Assembly: GCA_001940985.1 (NCBI GenBank)
Contig: MSHB01000022.1
Location: 99,393-163,392 of the forward strand
Direction of reading: 5' to 3'
Source of the DNA: Mollicutes bacterium Phil14
GTDB lineage: Bacteria; Bacillota_I; Bacilli_A; ML615J-28; CAG-698
DNA: 64,000 nt
Made by a program: the position numbers and the translations under genes. Each line of letters starts with the position of its first letter. Positions within the stretch are counted from its first letter, which is position 1. Shown here piece after piece: positions 20,875-31,533 of the stretch. The notes below the pieces were generated by a model that did not search any database, was not told where the DNA came from, and saw only the letters and a list, made by a program, of their open reading frames with translations.

Positions 20875-21319
20875 ATTCGCTACCTCCTAAAAATTTTTTC
20901 TCGCCGTTTGTTAGTTTTGGCATTAATTCTTCTAAATCACAAATAGTTTTTCCATCTCTAATTTCTCTTAACACCATCAGTCTTTCTCCAGGTGATAGTT
21001 GATAAAAAACATCAGGAATACTAACGTCTAATTCGTTTGCAATCATTTTCTTTATTATGAAAGTTCTATCATGACCTATAAAGATATTTTCCTTGTCAAT
21101 ATTTATTTGTTCATCAAGGCACAAAATCTCATCAATAGAAACAAAAAACATTTTAGACATATCAATTAATACTTCTATACTAGGAACTGAATTTCCTAGT
21201 TCCCATTTTGACACACACTGTCTAGTAACATAAAGTTTGTTTGCTAAATCTTCTTGTGACCAGTCAAGAGAACGTCTTAATTTTGTTATTTTCTTTCCTA
21301 TTTGCACAAAATCAATCAT
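20867..21319 (-). CDS. XRE-family helix-turn-helix regulator
   Basis: IGKKITKLRRSLDWSQEDLANKLYVTRQCVSKWELGNSVPSIEVLIDMSKMF; overlaps the downstream repeat-protein ORF. Confidence 0.9.
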   Translation of the reverse strand: MIDFVQIGKKITKLRRSLDWSQEDLANKLYVTRQCVSKWELGNSVPSIEVLIDMSKMFFVSIDEILCLDEQINIDKENIFIGHDRTFIIKKMIANELDVSIPDVFYQLSPGERLMVLREIRDGKTICDLEELMPKLTNGEKKFLGGSEYE

Positions 21320-21416
21320 TGATATCACTTCCTTACATCTATATTATACTTTTCATATTTACAAAAGTCACGCAACAGAGAGTTGCTTTTTTTATTTTAC
21401 CACATATTTTTCTTTT

Positions 21417-21512
21417 TTAAAATCTTAATATTAAGTAATTTATCATAAAATCATAATTGTACTTATAATCAGCATAATACCTTTTAGTTTTTTTCTTAAA
21501 ATTTTTTCTCAT
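21417..21512 (-). CDS. Small basic peptide ORF (31 aa) MRKNFKKKTKRYYADYKYNYDFMINYLILRF
   Basis: ATG with RBS-like GAGGTGATAGAA; bounded on both sides by near-identical hairpins. Confidence 0.35.
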   Translation of the reverse strand: MRKNFKKKTKRYYADYKYNYDFMINYLILRF

Positions 21513-21601
21513 TTCTATCACCTCGAATAAATTTTATAACAAAGTAAATAAAAAGTCACGCAACAAAAAGTTGCCCCAAAAAAAGACATACCAAAGTATG
21601 T

Positions 21602-22057
21602 CTAGCAATCACATCCGGTAGCAGGAACAAAAGAATCACCTTTCTTAGTGGCATAACCTTCATACCCACCTTCAAAATAATATAAATTCTTATATCCATT
21701 AGCTTTTAGTTCATTAAATACTAGTAATATATCTTCTTCACTACCAATAAAAATTATTATCTTTTTTAAATCACTTTTTTTTGAATAAACCAAAGAAATA
21801 TTTGAAGCAACTTCAAGTAATTCTTCTTTAGTCATTTTTATATCTTTACCCATACACATAAAATATGGAATATGCGCAAGTGAACATTCATCTTTTGTAC
21901 GAATATCATAAAGTAGAGTATTTTCACTTTGAATTAGCTTATCAAATTCATTAACATCACTAACTTTAGTAATAGTTGCCTTTTGACATGCTCCTAAAAA
22001 AGATATAAATAGTAATAGAATTATTAATAGGATTTTTTTATTTCTCATTATTTTCAC
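21602..22057 (-). CDS. Rhodanese-like domain lipoprotein
   Basis: SFLGACQK lipobox; LLYDIRTKDECSLAHIPYF and KNLYYFEGGYEGY rhodanese motifs. Confidence 0.82.
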   Translation of the reverse strand: MKIMRNKKILLIILLLFISFLGACQKATITKVSDVNEFDKLIQSENTLLYDIRTKDECSLAHIPYFMCMGKDIKMTKEELLEVASNISLVYSKKSDLKKIIIFIGSEEDILLVFNELKANGYKNLYYFEGGYEGYATKKGDSFVPATGCDC

Positions 22058-22772
22058 CTTCTATTTCTTTTAACAAAAGTAAATCTTCTTTTGTTAATGT
22101 GGCTTTTTCTAATAAATCCTTTCGATATTTATATGTTGCCTCAAGCGATTTATATCGACGCCATTTTCTAATATTTTCATGGTTACCAGAAACTAATACC
22201 TCAGGCACGTCCATATTTTCAAAAGTAACTGGGCGTGTATATTGAGGGAATTCTAATAAATTTTGTGAGAAGCTTTCTTCTTCTATTGATAAAGAATTTC
22301 CCAAAACATTAGGCAAAAGACGAACTACACTATCGAAGATTACCATCGCAGCAAGTTCTCCACCTGTCAGTATATAATCACCAATTGAAGCAACTTCGTC
22401 AACAAAGTTCAATATTCTGCTATCAATTCCTTCATAGTGACCACATATTATTATTATATGTTCTTTCTTGCTTAAATTAAATGCTTTTTTTTGAGAATAT
22501 GTTTCAGCAACTGGAGTAGTTAAAATTTTATGTGCTTCTTTATAACCTTCTATTGATCGCAAGCAGTCTAGGACAGGTTGCACTTCAATTATCATTCCTG
22601 CCCCACCACCATAAGAGTAATCATCAACTCTTTTATTAGGTTTTTTGGAAAATTCTCTAAAATCATGAACTTTAACTTCAATTATACCTTTATCAATAGC
22701 TCTTGAAATAATTGAAGAAGATATTACTCCAGAAAACATTTCTGGAAACAACGTTAAAATATCTATTCTCAT
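22038..22772 (-). CDS. trmD: tRNA (guanine37-N1)-methyltransferase
   Basis: MRIDILTLFPEMFSG, YSYGGGAGMI, GHYEGIDSRI, SIGDYILTGGELAAM. Confidence 0.97.
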   Translation of the reverse strand: MRIDILTLFPEMFSGVISSSIISRAIDKGIIEVKVHDFREFSKKPNKRVDDYSYGGGAGMIIEVQPVLDCLRSIEGYKEAHKILTTPVAETYSQKKAFNLSKKEHIIIICGHYEGIDSRILNFVDEVASIGDYILTGGELAAMVIFDSVVRLLPNVLGNSLSIEEESFSQNLLEFPQYTRPVTFENMDVPEVLVSGNHENIRKWRRYKSLEATYKYRKDLLEKATLTKEDLLLLKEIEGENNEK

Positions 22773-23275
22773 AATAACCCCTCAATAGGAGTAATTATTA
22801 TTTTCTTTTCATCTAAAAAAACATCTTTAATAAACTCTTCAACAAATGGAACTAATGCTTCTTTTTTATCACTTTTTTCTATTACCAAAATTGCACCTTG
22901 AGGAACTTCTAATATATCAATAACTTCTCCTATTTTCTCATCATTATCTGTATAGGCAATAAGTCCAATCAAGTCATCATAATAAAAGTTATTTTCATCA
23001 AGTTTTTCTAATGTTTCTTTATCCACATATATATATTTTCCAACATACTCTAAAACATTATTAATATTTGTAATATTATTAAATGAAATTAATCCCAACT
23101 CTTTATGAATCCTAAAGGTATCGATTTTTATCTCTAGGTAATTGTTTCCATCCTTTATGTATAAAACATTACCTTTTTTAAATCTTTCAAAAGGAAAAGC
23201 AGTCGAAAGAGCAACTTTTACTTCACCTTTTATTCCATGAGTTGCAATTATTTTCCCAACTTCTAAATACTTCAT
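22769..23275 (-). CDS. rimM: 16S rRNA processing protein RimM
   Basis: YLEVGKIIATHGIKGEVKV, YYDDLIGL, GAILVIE...LVPFVEEFI. Confidence 0.95.
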   Translation of the reverse strand: MKYLEVGKIIATHGIKGEVKVALSTAFPFERFKKGNVLYIKDGNNYLEIKIDTFRIHKELGLISFNNITNINNVLEYVGKYIYVDKETLEKLDENNFYYDDLIGLIAYTDNDEKIGEVIDILEVPQGAILVIEKSDKKEALVPFVEEFIKDVFLDEKKIIITPIEGLL

Positions 23276-23282
23276 AATTCAC

Positions 23283-25709
23283 CTATTTTTTATCTACTTT
23301 CATAGCTCTTAAAGAATTCAAAATTGCTATTAGCGTTACCCCAACATCAGCAAATATTGCTTCATAAATCAAAAATTGATTAATACTTAATATACCAAGT
23401 GGAGCAACAATTAAAACAGATAGTTTTATAACTAAAGCTAAAACAATATTTTCAATAACAATTTTTCTAGTTTTTTTAGCAATTCTAATAGCTTCAGGAA
23501 TCTTATTTAATTCATCAGTCATTAAAACGATATCAGCCACTTCAATTGCGGCATCACTTCCAAGTGCTCCCATAGCAATGCCAACATCAGCTGCACTCAA
23601 AACCGGAGTATCATTTACCCCATCACCAATAAAAGCTATTTTTTCATTTGGTTTTAATTTTTTCTTTAATTCTACTAATTTTTCCACTTTATCAAGTGGT
23701 GACATTTCACTACAATACATATCGATACCGGTTTTTGTAGCTACCTCACGAGCAATTTCTTCATTGTCACCTGTTAGCATACAAACACTATTTACGCCTA
23801 ATTCTTTTAATTCTTTAATAGTAGTTTTGGCGTTAGATTTAACTCTATCACGGAAAACAAAATATCCAGCAATTACTCCATCAATAGCAATACAAAGATT
23901 AGTTAGTTTTTTTACATCTTTAGTTAAATTAATTCCTAATTGTTCCAAAAATTCTTTTCTTCCAATTATTACTTCTTTATCATTTACCCTAACATGAATA
24001 CCACGATTATTAGGGCTTTCTAAAGAAATAACGTTTGTTGAATCTATAACACCTTTATATGCTTCAACTATTGATTTCGCAATTGGATGCGTAGATGTTG
24101 ATTCTGCATGAGCTGCATAATATAATACTTGATCTTTTGGCATATGTGATAAAGTCACAATTCTTTTAAGAACAAACTTTCCTTCAGTAAGTGTTCCAGT
24201 CTTATCTAAAACAACTATTTTTAAATCATTTAAGGCTTCTAAGTAATTACTACCTTTGATTAAAATTCCTTCTTTACTAGCTCCACCAATTCCTCCAAAA
24301 AATCCTAGTGGTATTGATATTACTAATGCACAAGGGCAAGAAACAACTAAAAAGATTAAAGCTACTCTAATAGACTCTTTATATCCAGCCCAATCAAGAC
24401 TATATTTAGGATTAACAAATGGTAAAAAGATAGCAATTAATAAAGAACATATTACTACTATCGGAGTATAATAACGAGCAAATTTTGAAATAAAGTTTTC
24501 AGATTTAGATTTCAAACTACCTGCATTTTCAACCATATCAAGAATCTTTGATACCATTGAATCTTCATAACCCTTTTCAACTTTTACTTTTAGCATTCCA
24601 CTTTTACATATACTTCCTGATAATACCTTGTCCCCAACAACTACAAACTTCTCTAAACTTTCACCAGTTAAAGCTGAAACATCAAGTTCAGCTTCTCCAC
24701 TAATAACTTCACCATCTAGAGGAACCTTTTCACCAGTTTTTATTAAAAGTTCATCACCAACTATTACTTCTTCAGGATTAGCTTCAACTAGTTCACCATT
24801 AACAATTACATTGGCTTTTTGAGGTTGAATATCTATAAGAGAAGCAATCGATTTTCTTGAATAATTAACCGCATATTGTTGGCAAAGTTCTCCAAGTTTA
24901 TAAAATACCATAACCAAAATTGCTTCATCATAATATTTGATTAATAAAGCTACTATTGTGGCTAAAGACATTAAAAACTTTTCATCAAATACTCTTCCTT
25001 TAGAAATATTTTTATATGCGCCATATAAAACATCTTTGCCTAAGAAAAAGTAACCAGGAACATATGTAACATACACAACAATATCTTTAATAGCTATATT
25101 AATATTAAAAATACTAAAGCCATTATTAAAGTCTAATAAATTCATAATAGTTTTGGCAATAAAACCAACTAAAAATATACTAACACCAATAATAAATTCT
25201 TTTTTTCTTTTAGTATCAATTTTAAACTCTCTATCTTTTGGTTTACCTTTACTTGGTTCTTTAACAATAATATTACTATCAACGCTTGTAGCTATATCTT
25301 GAACTTTTTCGACTAAATTATTGATTACATCTTCATTTGAAGTTTCAATAATAAATTTAGTTGAAGCAAAATCAACAACTATAAACTCATGTTCTAATTC
25401 TCTTTTAGCTAAACGCTCTACTTTCATTGCACAATTCGCACAATCAAGATTTTCTAATATCAAAACTTTACGAGTAATAGGTTTAATTTCTCTTTCAGTA
25501 AGTTCAATATCTTCATCTATATCTTGAATATAATTTTCTATTCGTTTACTATCTTCATTAATTTTATTCTCATCTAAAAAATTAATGGTTAAAACGTTAG
25601 TTTCTCTGTTTAAAACAAAGTTTTCTTTTCCTATTTCTTTAGTTAAATAAACTTCTATTTTATATAGATTACTACCGCTAATATTTTCTATTTTATATTG
25701 TTTCTTCAT
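23283..25709 (-). CDS. Heavy-metal translocating P-type ATPase (Cd/Zn/Co type)
   Basis: LDCANCAMK metal-binding domain, SCPCALVISIP, DKTGTLTEGKF, GDGVNDTPVLSAADVGIAMG. Confidence 0.95.
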   Translation of the reverse strand: MKKQYKIENISGSNLYKIEVYLTKEIGKENFVLNRETNVLTINFLDENKINEDSKRIENYIQDIDEDIELTEREIKPITRKVLILENLDCANCAMKVERLAKRELEHEFIVVDFASTKFIIETSNEDVINNLVEKVQDIATSVDSNIIVKEPSKGKPKDREFKIDTKRKKEFIIGVSIFLVGFIAKTIMNLLDFNNGFSIFNINIAIKDIVVYVTYVPGYFFLGKDVLYGAYKNISKGRVFDEKFLMSLATIVALLIKYYDEAILVMVFYKLGELCQQYAVNYSRKSIASLIDIQPQKANVIVNGELVEANPEEVIVGDELLIKTGEKVPLDGEVISGEAELDVSALTGESLEKFVVVGDKVLSGSICKSGMLKVKVEKGYEDSMVSKILDMVENAGSLKSKSENFISKFARYYTPIVVICSLLIAIFLPFVNPKYSLDWAGYKESIRVALIFLVVSCPCALVISIPLGFFGGIGGASKEGILIKGSNYLEALNDLKIVVLDKTGTLTEGKFVLKRIVTLSHMPKDQVLYYAAHAESTSTHPIAKSIVEAYKGVIDSTNVISLESPNNRGIHVRVNDKEVIIGRKEFLEQLGINLTKDVKKLTNLCIAIDGVIAGYFVFRDRVKSNAKTTIKELKELGVNSVCMLTGDNEEIAREVATKTGIDMYCSEMSPLDKVEKLVELKKKLKPNEKIAFIGDGVNDTPVLSAADVGIAMGALGSDAAIEVADIVLMTDELNKIPEAIRIAKKTRKIVIENIVLALVIKLSVLIVAPLGILSINQFLIYEAIFADVGVTLIAILNSLRAMKVDKK

Positions 25710-25995
25710 GATTTATGTGAGAAGTATGATTAAAAACTTGTTCTATTATATTCTTTACATGATAATCATTTAAAGAATAATATACTTCTTTTCCTTTTCT
25801 TTCACATTTAACAATATTATGTAATTTCAATATCTGTAATTGATGAGAAACTGCAGATTGTGTCATAGCCACTTCTGATGAGATTGTTGAAACAGATTTC
25901 TTTTCATCAAAAACGGCAATAACTATCTTTAGCCTTGTGGAATCGGCTAAAGCTTTAAATATATTAACTCCACTTTCAATATTTGCTTTATTCAT
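25693..25995 (-). CDS. ArsR/SmtB family metal-responsive repressor
   Basis: MNKANIESGVNIFKALADSTRLKIV...MTQSAVSHQLQILKLHNIVKCERKGKEVYYSL; overlaps the ATPase gene. Confidence 0.93.
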   Translation of the reverse strand: MNKANIESGVNIFKALADSTRLKIVIAVFDEKKSVSTISSEVAMTQSAVSHQLQILKLHNIVKCERKGKEVYYSLNDYHVKNIIEQVFNHTSHINHEETI

Positions 25996-26171
25996 ATTTT
26001 CACCTTTCAAACATATGAACTATTATTCATACTATCATATTATACGCTTTTTACTTTTTTCTAACAATGTAATATCTTATTATTTTAATGTAAAAACATA
26101 TGTTTATTTGTTCATATTATATGATGTTAATATTAAAAGAAGAACAAAAAAAGTTAGCATAAAAATGCTAA

Positions 26172-26423
26172 CTAAAAAGTATCTACTGATATTTCTATTT
26201 TCTTACCAAAACGTGATGATGATGCATAAGCAATTGTTCTAATTGAATTGATAACGCGTCCCTTTTTACCGATTACTCGACCGATATCATCAGCGTTAAC
26301 CATTATTTGAACAGTAATGACATCATCTTCTTCAGAAAATATTTTAACCATTACTTCCTCAGGGTATAAAACAAGTGGTTTTACCAATTCACTCAAAAAT
26401 TGTTCATAATTGATTTCGTTCAT
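26172..26423 (-). CDS. khpA: KH-domain RNA-binding protein (YlqC/KhpA)
   Basis: VNADDIGRVIGKKGRVINSIRTI; adjacent to rpsP. Confidence 0.92.
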   Translation of the reverse strand: MNEINYEQFLSELVKPLVLYPEEVMVKIFSEEDDVITVQIMVNADDIGRVIGKKGRVINSIRTIAYASSSRFGKKIEISVDTF

Positions 26424-26432
26424 TAATACTAC

Positions 26433-26696
26433 CTACTTATTATTTTTAGTAAACTTTTCAATAATACCCACTTTAGTAAATAAAGATTTAACTGTATCAG
26501 TTGGTTGAGCACCATTTTCTAACCATTTAAGTGCTTTTTCTTCATCAATTTTAACTTGATTTTCTTTATCGATTGGATGATATGTTCCGATAATTTCAAT
26601 AAAACGACCATCACGTGGGCTTGTTGAAGCTGTAGCCACTAAACGATAGTAAGGACGTTTTTTAGTACCATATCTTTGTAATCTTAATTTAACCAT
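26433..26696 (-). CDS. rpsP: 30S ribosomal protein S16
   Basis: [41 protein letters not shown]. Confidence 0.97.
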   Translation of the reverse strand: MVKLRLQRYGTKKRPYYRLVATASTSPRDGRFIEIIGTYHPIDKENQVKIDEEKALKWLENGAQPTDTVKSLFTKVGIIEKFTKNNK

Positions 26697-26909
26697 AATT
26701 GTTTTCCTCCATAATTATTATTTTAATTCTTGTATATTATACTACAAACCTTAACAGATGTCAAGTATTTTTACTTAACACTTTAAAAACATTATAGAAA
26801 TAATAAAGTAGGAGTAAAATAACTCCTACTAATAAAAAGAATTATGTTAAATAACAAATTATTTACTAAACAAAAAAGAGCTCAAACTGAACTCTTTTTA
26901 ATATTCATT

Positions 26910-28601
26910 TTAAAATAAACCAACAATTTTCCCACTACTTAACACATCTATTTTTTCTGCCGATGGTTCTTTAGGTAGACCAGGCATTGTCATAATATCC
27001 CCTGCCAGTGCAACTATAAATCCAGCGCCAGCAGAAACTTTAACATTTCTTATTGTAACTACAAAGTCATCTGGGGCACATATTTTTTTAGCATCATCAG
27101 AAAAACTATACTGTGTTTTGGCAATACAAATAGGCAATTCATTGAATCCTAATTTCTCTAAATTAGAAATTTGTTTTTTGGCATCTAAAGTAAAAGCAAC
27201 ACCTTTACCATGATATATTCTTTTTACAATTGCCTCGATTTTTTCTTCAATGCTTTTACAAATATTATAACTATATGAAAATTCTTTATTACTTTCTTCT
27301 TCGCAAAGTCTAACTACTTCTCTAGCAAGACTACATCCGCCACTTCCACCTTCAGCCCAAGCGTTTGATAAAACAGCATTAACATTTAATTCTTTACACT
27401 TATTAATGATATAGTCTATTTCCTCATCTGTATCAGTTGGGAAACGATTGATTGCAACTACACAAGGAAGCTTATATACATCTTTTATATTAGAAACATG
27501 ACGAAGTAAATTAGGTATACCCTTTTTTAAAGCCAATATGTTTTCTTTATTTTCACATTTTTCAGTTAACTTATTTTTGTTCATTCCTCCATGCATCTTC
27601 AAGGCTCTAATTGTTGCTACAACCACTACTGCATTAGGAACTAGATTTCCTATACGACACTTTATATCTAAAAATTTTTCTGCCCCCAAATCAGCTCCAA
27701 ATCCAGCCTCTGTAATTACATATTCACCCATTTTTAAAGCCATTTTTGTCGAAACAATAGAATTGCATCCATGGGCAATATTAGCAAATGGGCCTCCATG
27801 AACAAAAGCTGGTGTACCTTCTAGTGTTTGAACTAAATTTGGTTTTAAAGCATCTTTAAGTAAAGCTGTCATTGCTCCACTTGCTTTTAAATCGCCACTA
27901 GTTACGGGTTTATTATCATATGTGTATCCGATTATTATTTTGCCTAATCTGTCCTTTAAATCCATTAATGATGTAGATAGGCAAAGAATAGCCATTATTT
28001 CTGAAGCAACAGTAATGTCAAACCCATCTTCTCTTGGAGTACCGTTAGCTTTTCCACCTAATCCATCAACTATAAAACGTAGTTGACGGTCATTCATATC
28101 CATACATCTTTTCCATGTGATTTTTCTTGGGTCTATATTTAGAGTATTTCCTTGTTGAATATGATTATCTATCATTGCCGCAAGCAAATTATTAGCTGAA
28201 GTAATGGCATGAAAATCACCTGTAAAATGAAGATTTATATCTTCCATAGGCACAACTTGAGCGTATCCACCACCTGCTGCTCCACCTTTTATTCCAAACA
28301 CTGGACCTAAAGAAGGTTCTCTTAGGGCAACAACTGACTCTTTACCGATTTTTCTTAATCCGTCAGCTAAACCTATGGTTGTGGTAGTTTTACCTTCACC
28401 TGCTGGAGTTGGAGTTATAGCTGTCACCAAAATCAATTTACCATCGCCCCTTTTTGTTTCACTTAAAAGTGATAAATCAACTTTTGCTTTATAATTGCCA
28501 TATTGTTCAAGATACTTTTCATCAATATGGGCAACTTTACCAACATCTAAAATATGTTTCATTTTACACTCTTGTGCTATTTCGATATCGTTTTTATACA
28601 T
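26910..28601 (-). CDS. fhs: Formate--tetrahydrofolate ligase
   Basis: [44 protein letters not shown]. Confidence 0.97.
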   Translation of the reverse strand: MYKNDIEIAQECKMKHILDVGKVAHIDEKYLEQYGNYKAKVDLSLLSETKRGDGKLILVTAITPTPAGEGKTTTTIGLADGLRKIGKESVVALREPSLGPVFGIKGGAAGGGYAQVVPMEDINLHFTGDFHAITSANNLLAAMIDNHIQQGNTLNIDPRKITWKRCMDMNDRQLRFIVDGLGGKANGTPREDGFDITVASEIMAILCLSTSLMDLKDRLGKIIIGYTYDNKPVTSGDLKASGAMTALLKDALKPNLVQTLEGTPAFVHGGPFANIAHGCNSIVSTKMALKMGEYVITEAGFGADLGAEKFLDIKCRIGNLVPNAVVVVATIRALKMHGGMNKNKLTEKCENKENILALKKGIPNLLRHVSNIKDVYKLPCVVAINRFPTDTDEEIDYIINKCKELNVNAVLSNAWAEGGSGGCSLAREVVRLCEEESNKEFSYSYNICKSIEEKIEAIVKRIYHGKGVAFTLDAKKQISNLEKLGFNELPICIAKTQYSFSDDAKKICAPDDFVVTIRNVKVSAGAGFIVALAGDIMTMPGLPKEPSAEKIDVLSSGKIVGLF

Positions 28602-28611
28602 GTGTGCCTCC

Positions 28612-29349
28612 TTAAAAATACTTAACTTCTAAAATTATATTATCTTTTTTAGTCTTTCCAACTTCACCAATAATAAAAACTTTCCCGTGTCTCTTACAAG
28701 ACAAATAGCTATTAGGTGAAACTCTTTTGTCAACCTCTAATTCATTATTGAAATTTAGTTGAACATCTTTATTAATTATCATCTTTTTTGATAATTCTCT
28801 AGAAATATTAAATACTGAACTAACTACATTATCTAATCTATAAGAAGAAACAATAACTTTTTTAATTACACTATTAACACTAGGAATTTCATCTTCAGTT
28901 TTTTCTACTTTTACTCTATAGCAAGATATATTATTTAAATTATCAACGACATAATCTTCAATATGTTCAAGCACTTCAACAAGATAAACCCCATTAGTAT
29001 ATATATTACCTATAACCTCTCTTTTTAAACCTATATTTAAAATTGCTCCCATAATATCGCTATGTTTAAGGAAATCGTTAGTTTTTATCTTTAGAAGTCT
29101 AATAGGATTAAGTTTATATTTTAGGCTTATATTCCCTAAAATTGCTACTTTTCTTTCTCCACTATTAAAATAATATATATCAATTTGTGGTTTTATGTGT
29201 TTAAGCATTTTTTCTATTTCATATTGATAACTTAATGGCAAAAATGGAGTAACATAATAATCCCTATCTTTAGTGGGGCCATTAATTTCTAGTATTTTTT
29301 CTTTTATTTTAATTAAATTGTAATCATTGCTCAAATTATTTCCATTCAT
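28612..29349 (-). CDS. YlmH-like S4-domain RNA-binding protein
   Basis: [17 protein letters not shown]...[21 protein letters not shown]-type region, C-terminal S4-like [32 protein letters not shown]. Confidence 0.75.
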   Translation of the reverse strand: MNGNNLSNDYNLIKIKEKILEINGPTKDRDYYVTPFLPLSYQYEIEKMLKHIKPQIDIYYFNSGERKVAILGNISLKYKLNPIRLLKIKTNDFLKHSDIMGAILNIGLKREVIGNIYTNGVYLVEVLEHIEDYVVDNLNNISCYRVKVEKTEDEIPSVNSVIKKVIVSSYRLDNVVSSVFNISRELSKKMIINKDVQLNFNNELEVDKRVSPNSYLSCKRHGKVFIIGEVGKTKKDNIILEVKYF

Positions 29350-29437
29350 AAATGCACCATTTCAAATATTATATCACATATTTCAGTTTTTAAAAACTAC
29401 TAATTTAAAAAACTACCTAAGCAGATACTTAAGCAAC

Positions 29438-29662
29438 TTATTTTCTAAAATAGTTAATCATGGAACTTGCAAAATTAATTTGATTTTTTAAAGACTCAAG
29501 TTTATCATAAGTGGTAGTTTTGCTTTCCTTTTTAACAACTCTTTCAAATTCTTGAAAATACTTTGGGTCTAAATCAAGGTAATAATACCATTTAGGATGT
29601 CTGCGCAAATACTCTAAATAATAACTATTACTATATATTTTATTTAATACTTCATCACTCAT
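29438..29662 (-). CDS. YlbE-like protein
   Basis: LRRHPKWYYYLDLDPKYFQEFERVVKKE; adjacent to a YlbD-like gene as in Bacillus. Confidence 0.75.
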   Translation of the reverse strand: MSDEVLNKIYSNSYYLEYLRRHPKWYYYLDLDPKYFQEFERVVKKESKTTTYDKLESLKNQINFASSMINYFRK

Positions 29663-29665
29663 TTG

Positions 29666-30043
29666 TTAATCCCACCAATCATTGTAGGCGCTCGACACAA
29701 TCGGAGCAATACTACTAGCCTTTCCTCCACCAACAGTTTGAGCAATTTGAATAACTTTTTGAACGGTATTTAATGTTTTATTTAAATCATCGGGATTAAT
29801 TTTTTTAATATATGATACCACATTTTTCAAACTGTCCATATTAATGGATAAATTGTTCCCGTTTTGGCTTACAACTTTTTGTGAAGTATCATTCTGATAT
29901 TTTTCCCATTGTGGATCAGTATCACCATACAAAACCCATTCTTCATAAATGTTTTGCCAAGTTCTTTTTCCATTTCTTACTTCTTCTCTAATTTTTGTGT
30001 GATTAGAAACAAAAGTTTTAAATTCATCCATTCTTGATTGCAT
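29666..30043 (-). CDS. YlbD-like putative spore coat protein
   Basis: MDEFKTFVSNHTKIREEVRNGKRTWQNIYEEWVLYGDTDPQWEKY. Confidence 0.78.
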   Translation of the reverse strand: MQSRMDEFKTFVSNHTKIREEVRNGKRTWQNIYEEWVLYGDTDPQWEKYQNDTSQKVVSQNGNNLSINMDSLKNVVSYIKKINPDDLNKTLNTVQKVIQIAQTVGGGKASSIAPIVSSAYNDWWD

Positions 30044-30096
30044 CTTTTTCCCTCCCTACTTTAATTTATTACAAAGAGGGATAATTGGTGCATATT

Positions 30097-30804
30097 TTAA
30101 CAATTTTCTTTTAACATACTTACTTCTAAATCAGTTAGTTCTCGATATTCTCCTTCTTTTAGACTTTCATCTAACACAAGGTTTCCCATCGAAATTCTTT
30201 TTAGATAAGTCACTTCTTTATTTAGCTTTTGACACATCTTTTTAATTTCATGATATTTGCCTTCACTAATAGAAATATAAGCTTTATCCTTACTAATAAT
30301 TTCTAATATAGCTTCTTTAGTATGATATGCTTTTCCTTTACCATCATATAGATCTAAACCTAATTTTAATTTTTCTATATCATCTAAAGAAAACTCGCCA
30401 TCAACTTCAACATAATATTTTTTAAAACACTCTTTCTTTGGAGAAGTAAGTTTGTGAGCTAAAGGACCATCATTAGTAAGTATTAATAAACCAACAGTAT
30501 CTATATCTAGTCTACCAACCATAAATAAATTGGCCTTTTCATAACCTTTTATTAAATCTAAGACACATTTTTGTTTTTCATCATAGGTTGCAGATATATA
30601 TCCTTTAGGCTTATTTAACATAAGGTAATAAAACTCTTTAAATTCAATTTTTTTATCATCTAAAAAAACATCTTCACAGTTAACTTCCCAATCATTTTTT
30701 AAAGCTACTCTACTACCTATTTTTACTCTTTTACTTTTTATAATGTCTCTAGCATCTTTTCTAGATATAGCTAAAGCACGACTAATAAATTTATCTATTC
30801 TCAT
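30097..30804 (-). CDS. 16S rRNA pseudouridine synthase (RsuA family)
   Basis: MRIDKFISRALAISRKDARDIIKSKRV S4 domain; YYLMLNKPKGYISA; FMVGRLDIDTVGLLILTNDG. Confidence 0.93.
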   Translation of the reverse strand: MRIDKFISRALAISRKDARDIIKSKRVKIGSRVALKNDWEVNCEDVFLDDKKIEFKEFYYLMLNKPKGYISATYDEKQKCVLDLIKGYEKANLFMVGRLDIDTVGLLILTNDGPLAHKLTSPKKECFKKYYVEVDGEFSLDDIEKLKLGLDLYDGKGKAYHTKEAILEIISKDKAYISISEGKYHEIKKMCQKLNKEVTYLKRISMGNLVLDESLKEGEYRELTDLEVSMLKENC

Positions 30805-30867
30805 AAAAACCTCAAACAATCACACATTTTTAACATATAACATATTATATCAACGGAGAGGATATGT

Positions 30868-31152
30868 ATGTTTAATAATTTTTCAAAAAGGAACAATCAA
30901 AATCAAAAAACTGACTTTGGTCAATTTGATGAGAGAATGAATTACAATCAAAACCAATATAATAATCCTAATATGAGCTCTTTATACCCTAATTTTCAAT
31001 ACGAAAGAATCCAATATGAAATAAAGGAAAATCGTAGACGAATTAATAATTTAGCCAAAAGGATTATTAGAATTGAAAACTACTTAAGAATTAGAGATAC
31101 CTCTGATTATTCAATAAATGAAGATGATGATCCTAACGGTTTTCCATTATAG
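30868..31152 (+). CDS. Uncharacterised small hydrophilic protein, candidate spore-associated
   Basis: 94-aa ORF, ggagagg RBS; Asn/Tyr-rich; preceded by AC-N17-CATATTATA (sigma-K-like). Confidence 0.65.
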   Translation: MFNNFSKRNNQNQKTDFGQFDERMNYNQNQYNNPNMSSLYPNFQYERIQYEIKENRRRINNLAKRIIRIENYLRIRDTSDYSINEDDDPNGFPL

Positions 31153-31399
31153 CTTTCATTGTATGATAAATTGAAACTTTTGATTTTTCAAAAAGCATTT
31201 TATCATATTGTTTTTCTAAAGTCTTACTTCTTAAAATATTTTGATATTCACGATATTTTTCAATAAGTAAATCATTAGAAACTTTTTTGGTTTTTGTCTG
31301 CTCAATCAAATTAAAAAATTCAATTATTTTAATAATTTCAAAAGCAGAAAACAAATTATAATCAATTTTATAAGTTTTAGAATCTTTATTTGTATTCAT
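31133..31399 (-). CDS. UPF0223-like small protein
   Basis: YKIDYNLFSAFEIIKIIEFFNLIEQ...VSNDLLIEKYREYQNIL layout resembles the UPF0223 family. Confidence 0.5.
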   Translation of the reverse strand: MNTNKDSKTYKIDYNLFSAFEIIKIIEFFNLIEQTKTKKVSNDLLIEKYREYQNILRSKTLEKQYDKMLFEKSKVSIYHTMKAIMENR

Positions 31400-31486
31400 A
31401 ATATCACCCACTATATTTTATCACAAATTATAAATTAATAAAAATATAATTTTTATCTATTTATTAATTTTTAGGTAATTATACTA

Positions 31487-31513
31487 ACCGATATTTACGA
31501 TACACATATAATA
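31487..31513 (+). promoter_or_regulatory. Candidate sigma-K-type promoter of the yjcZ-like gene
   Basis: AC(31487-31488)-N16-CATATAATA(31505-31513), matches AC-N16/17-CATAnnnTA. Confidence 0.5.
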
Positions 31514-31533
31514 CTATTAGAGAGGAGGAGAAA

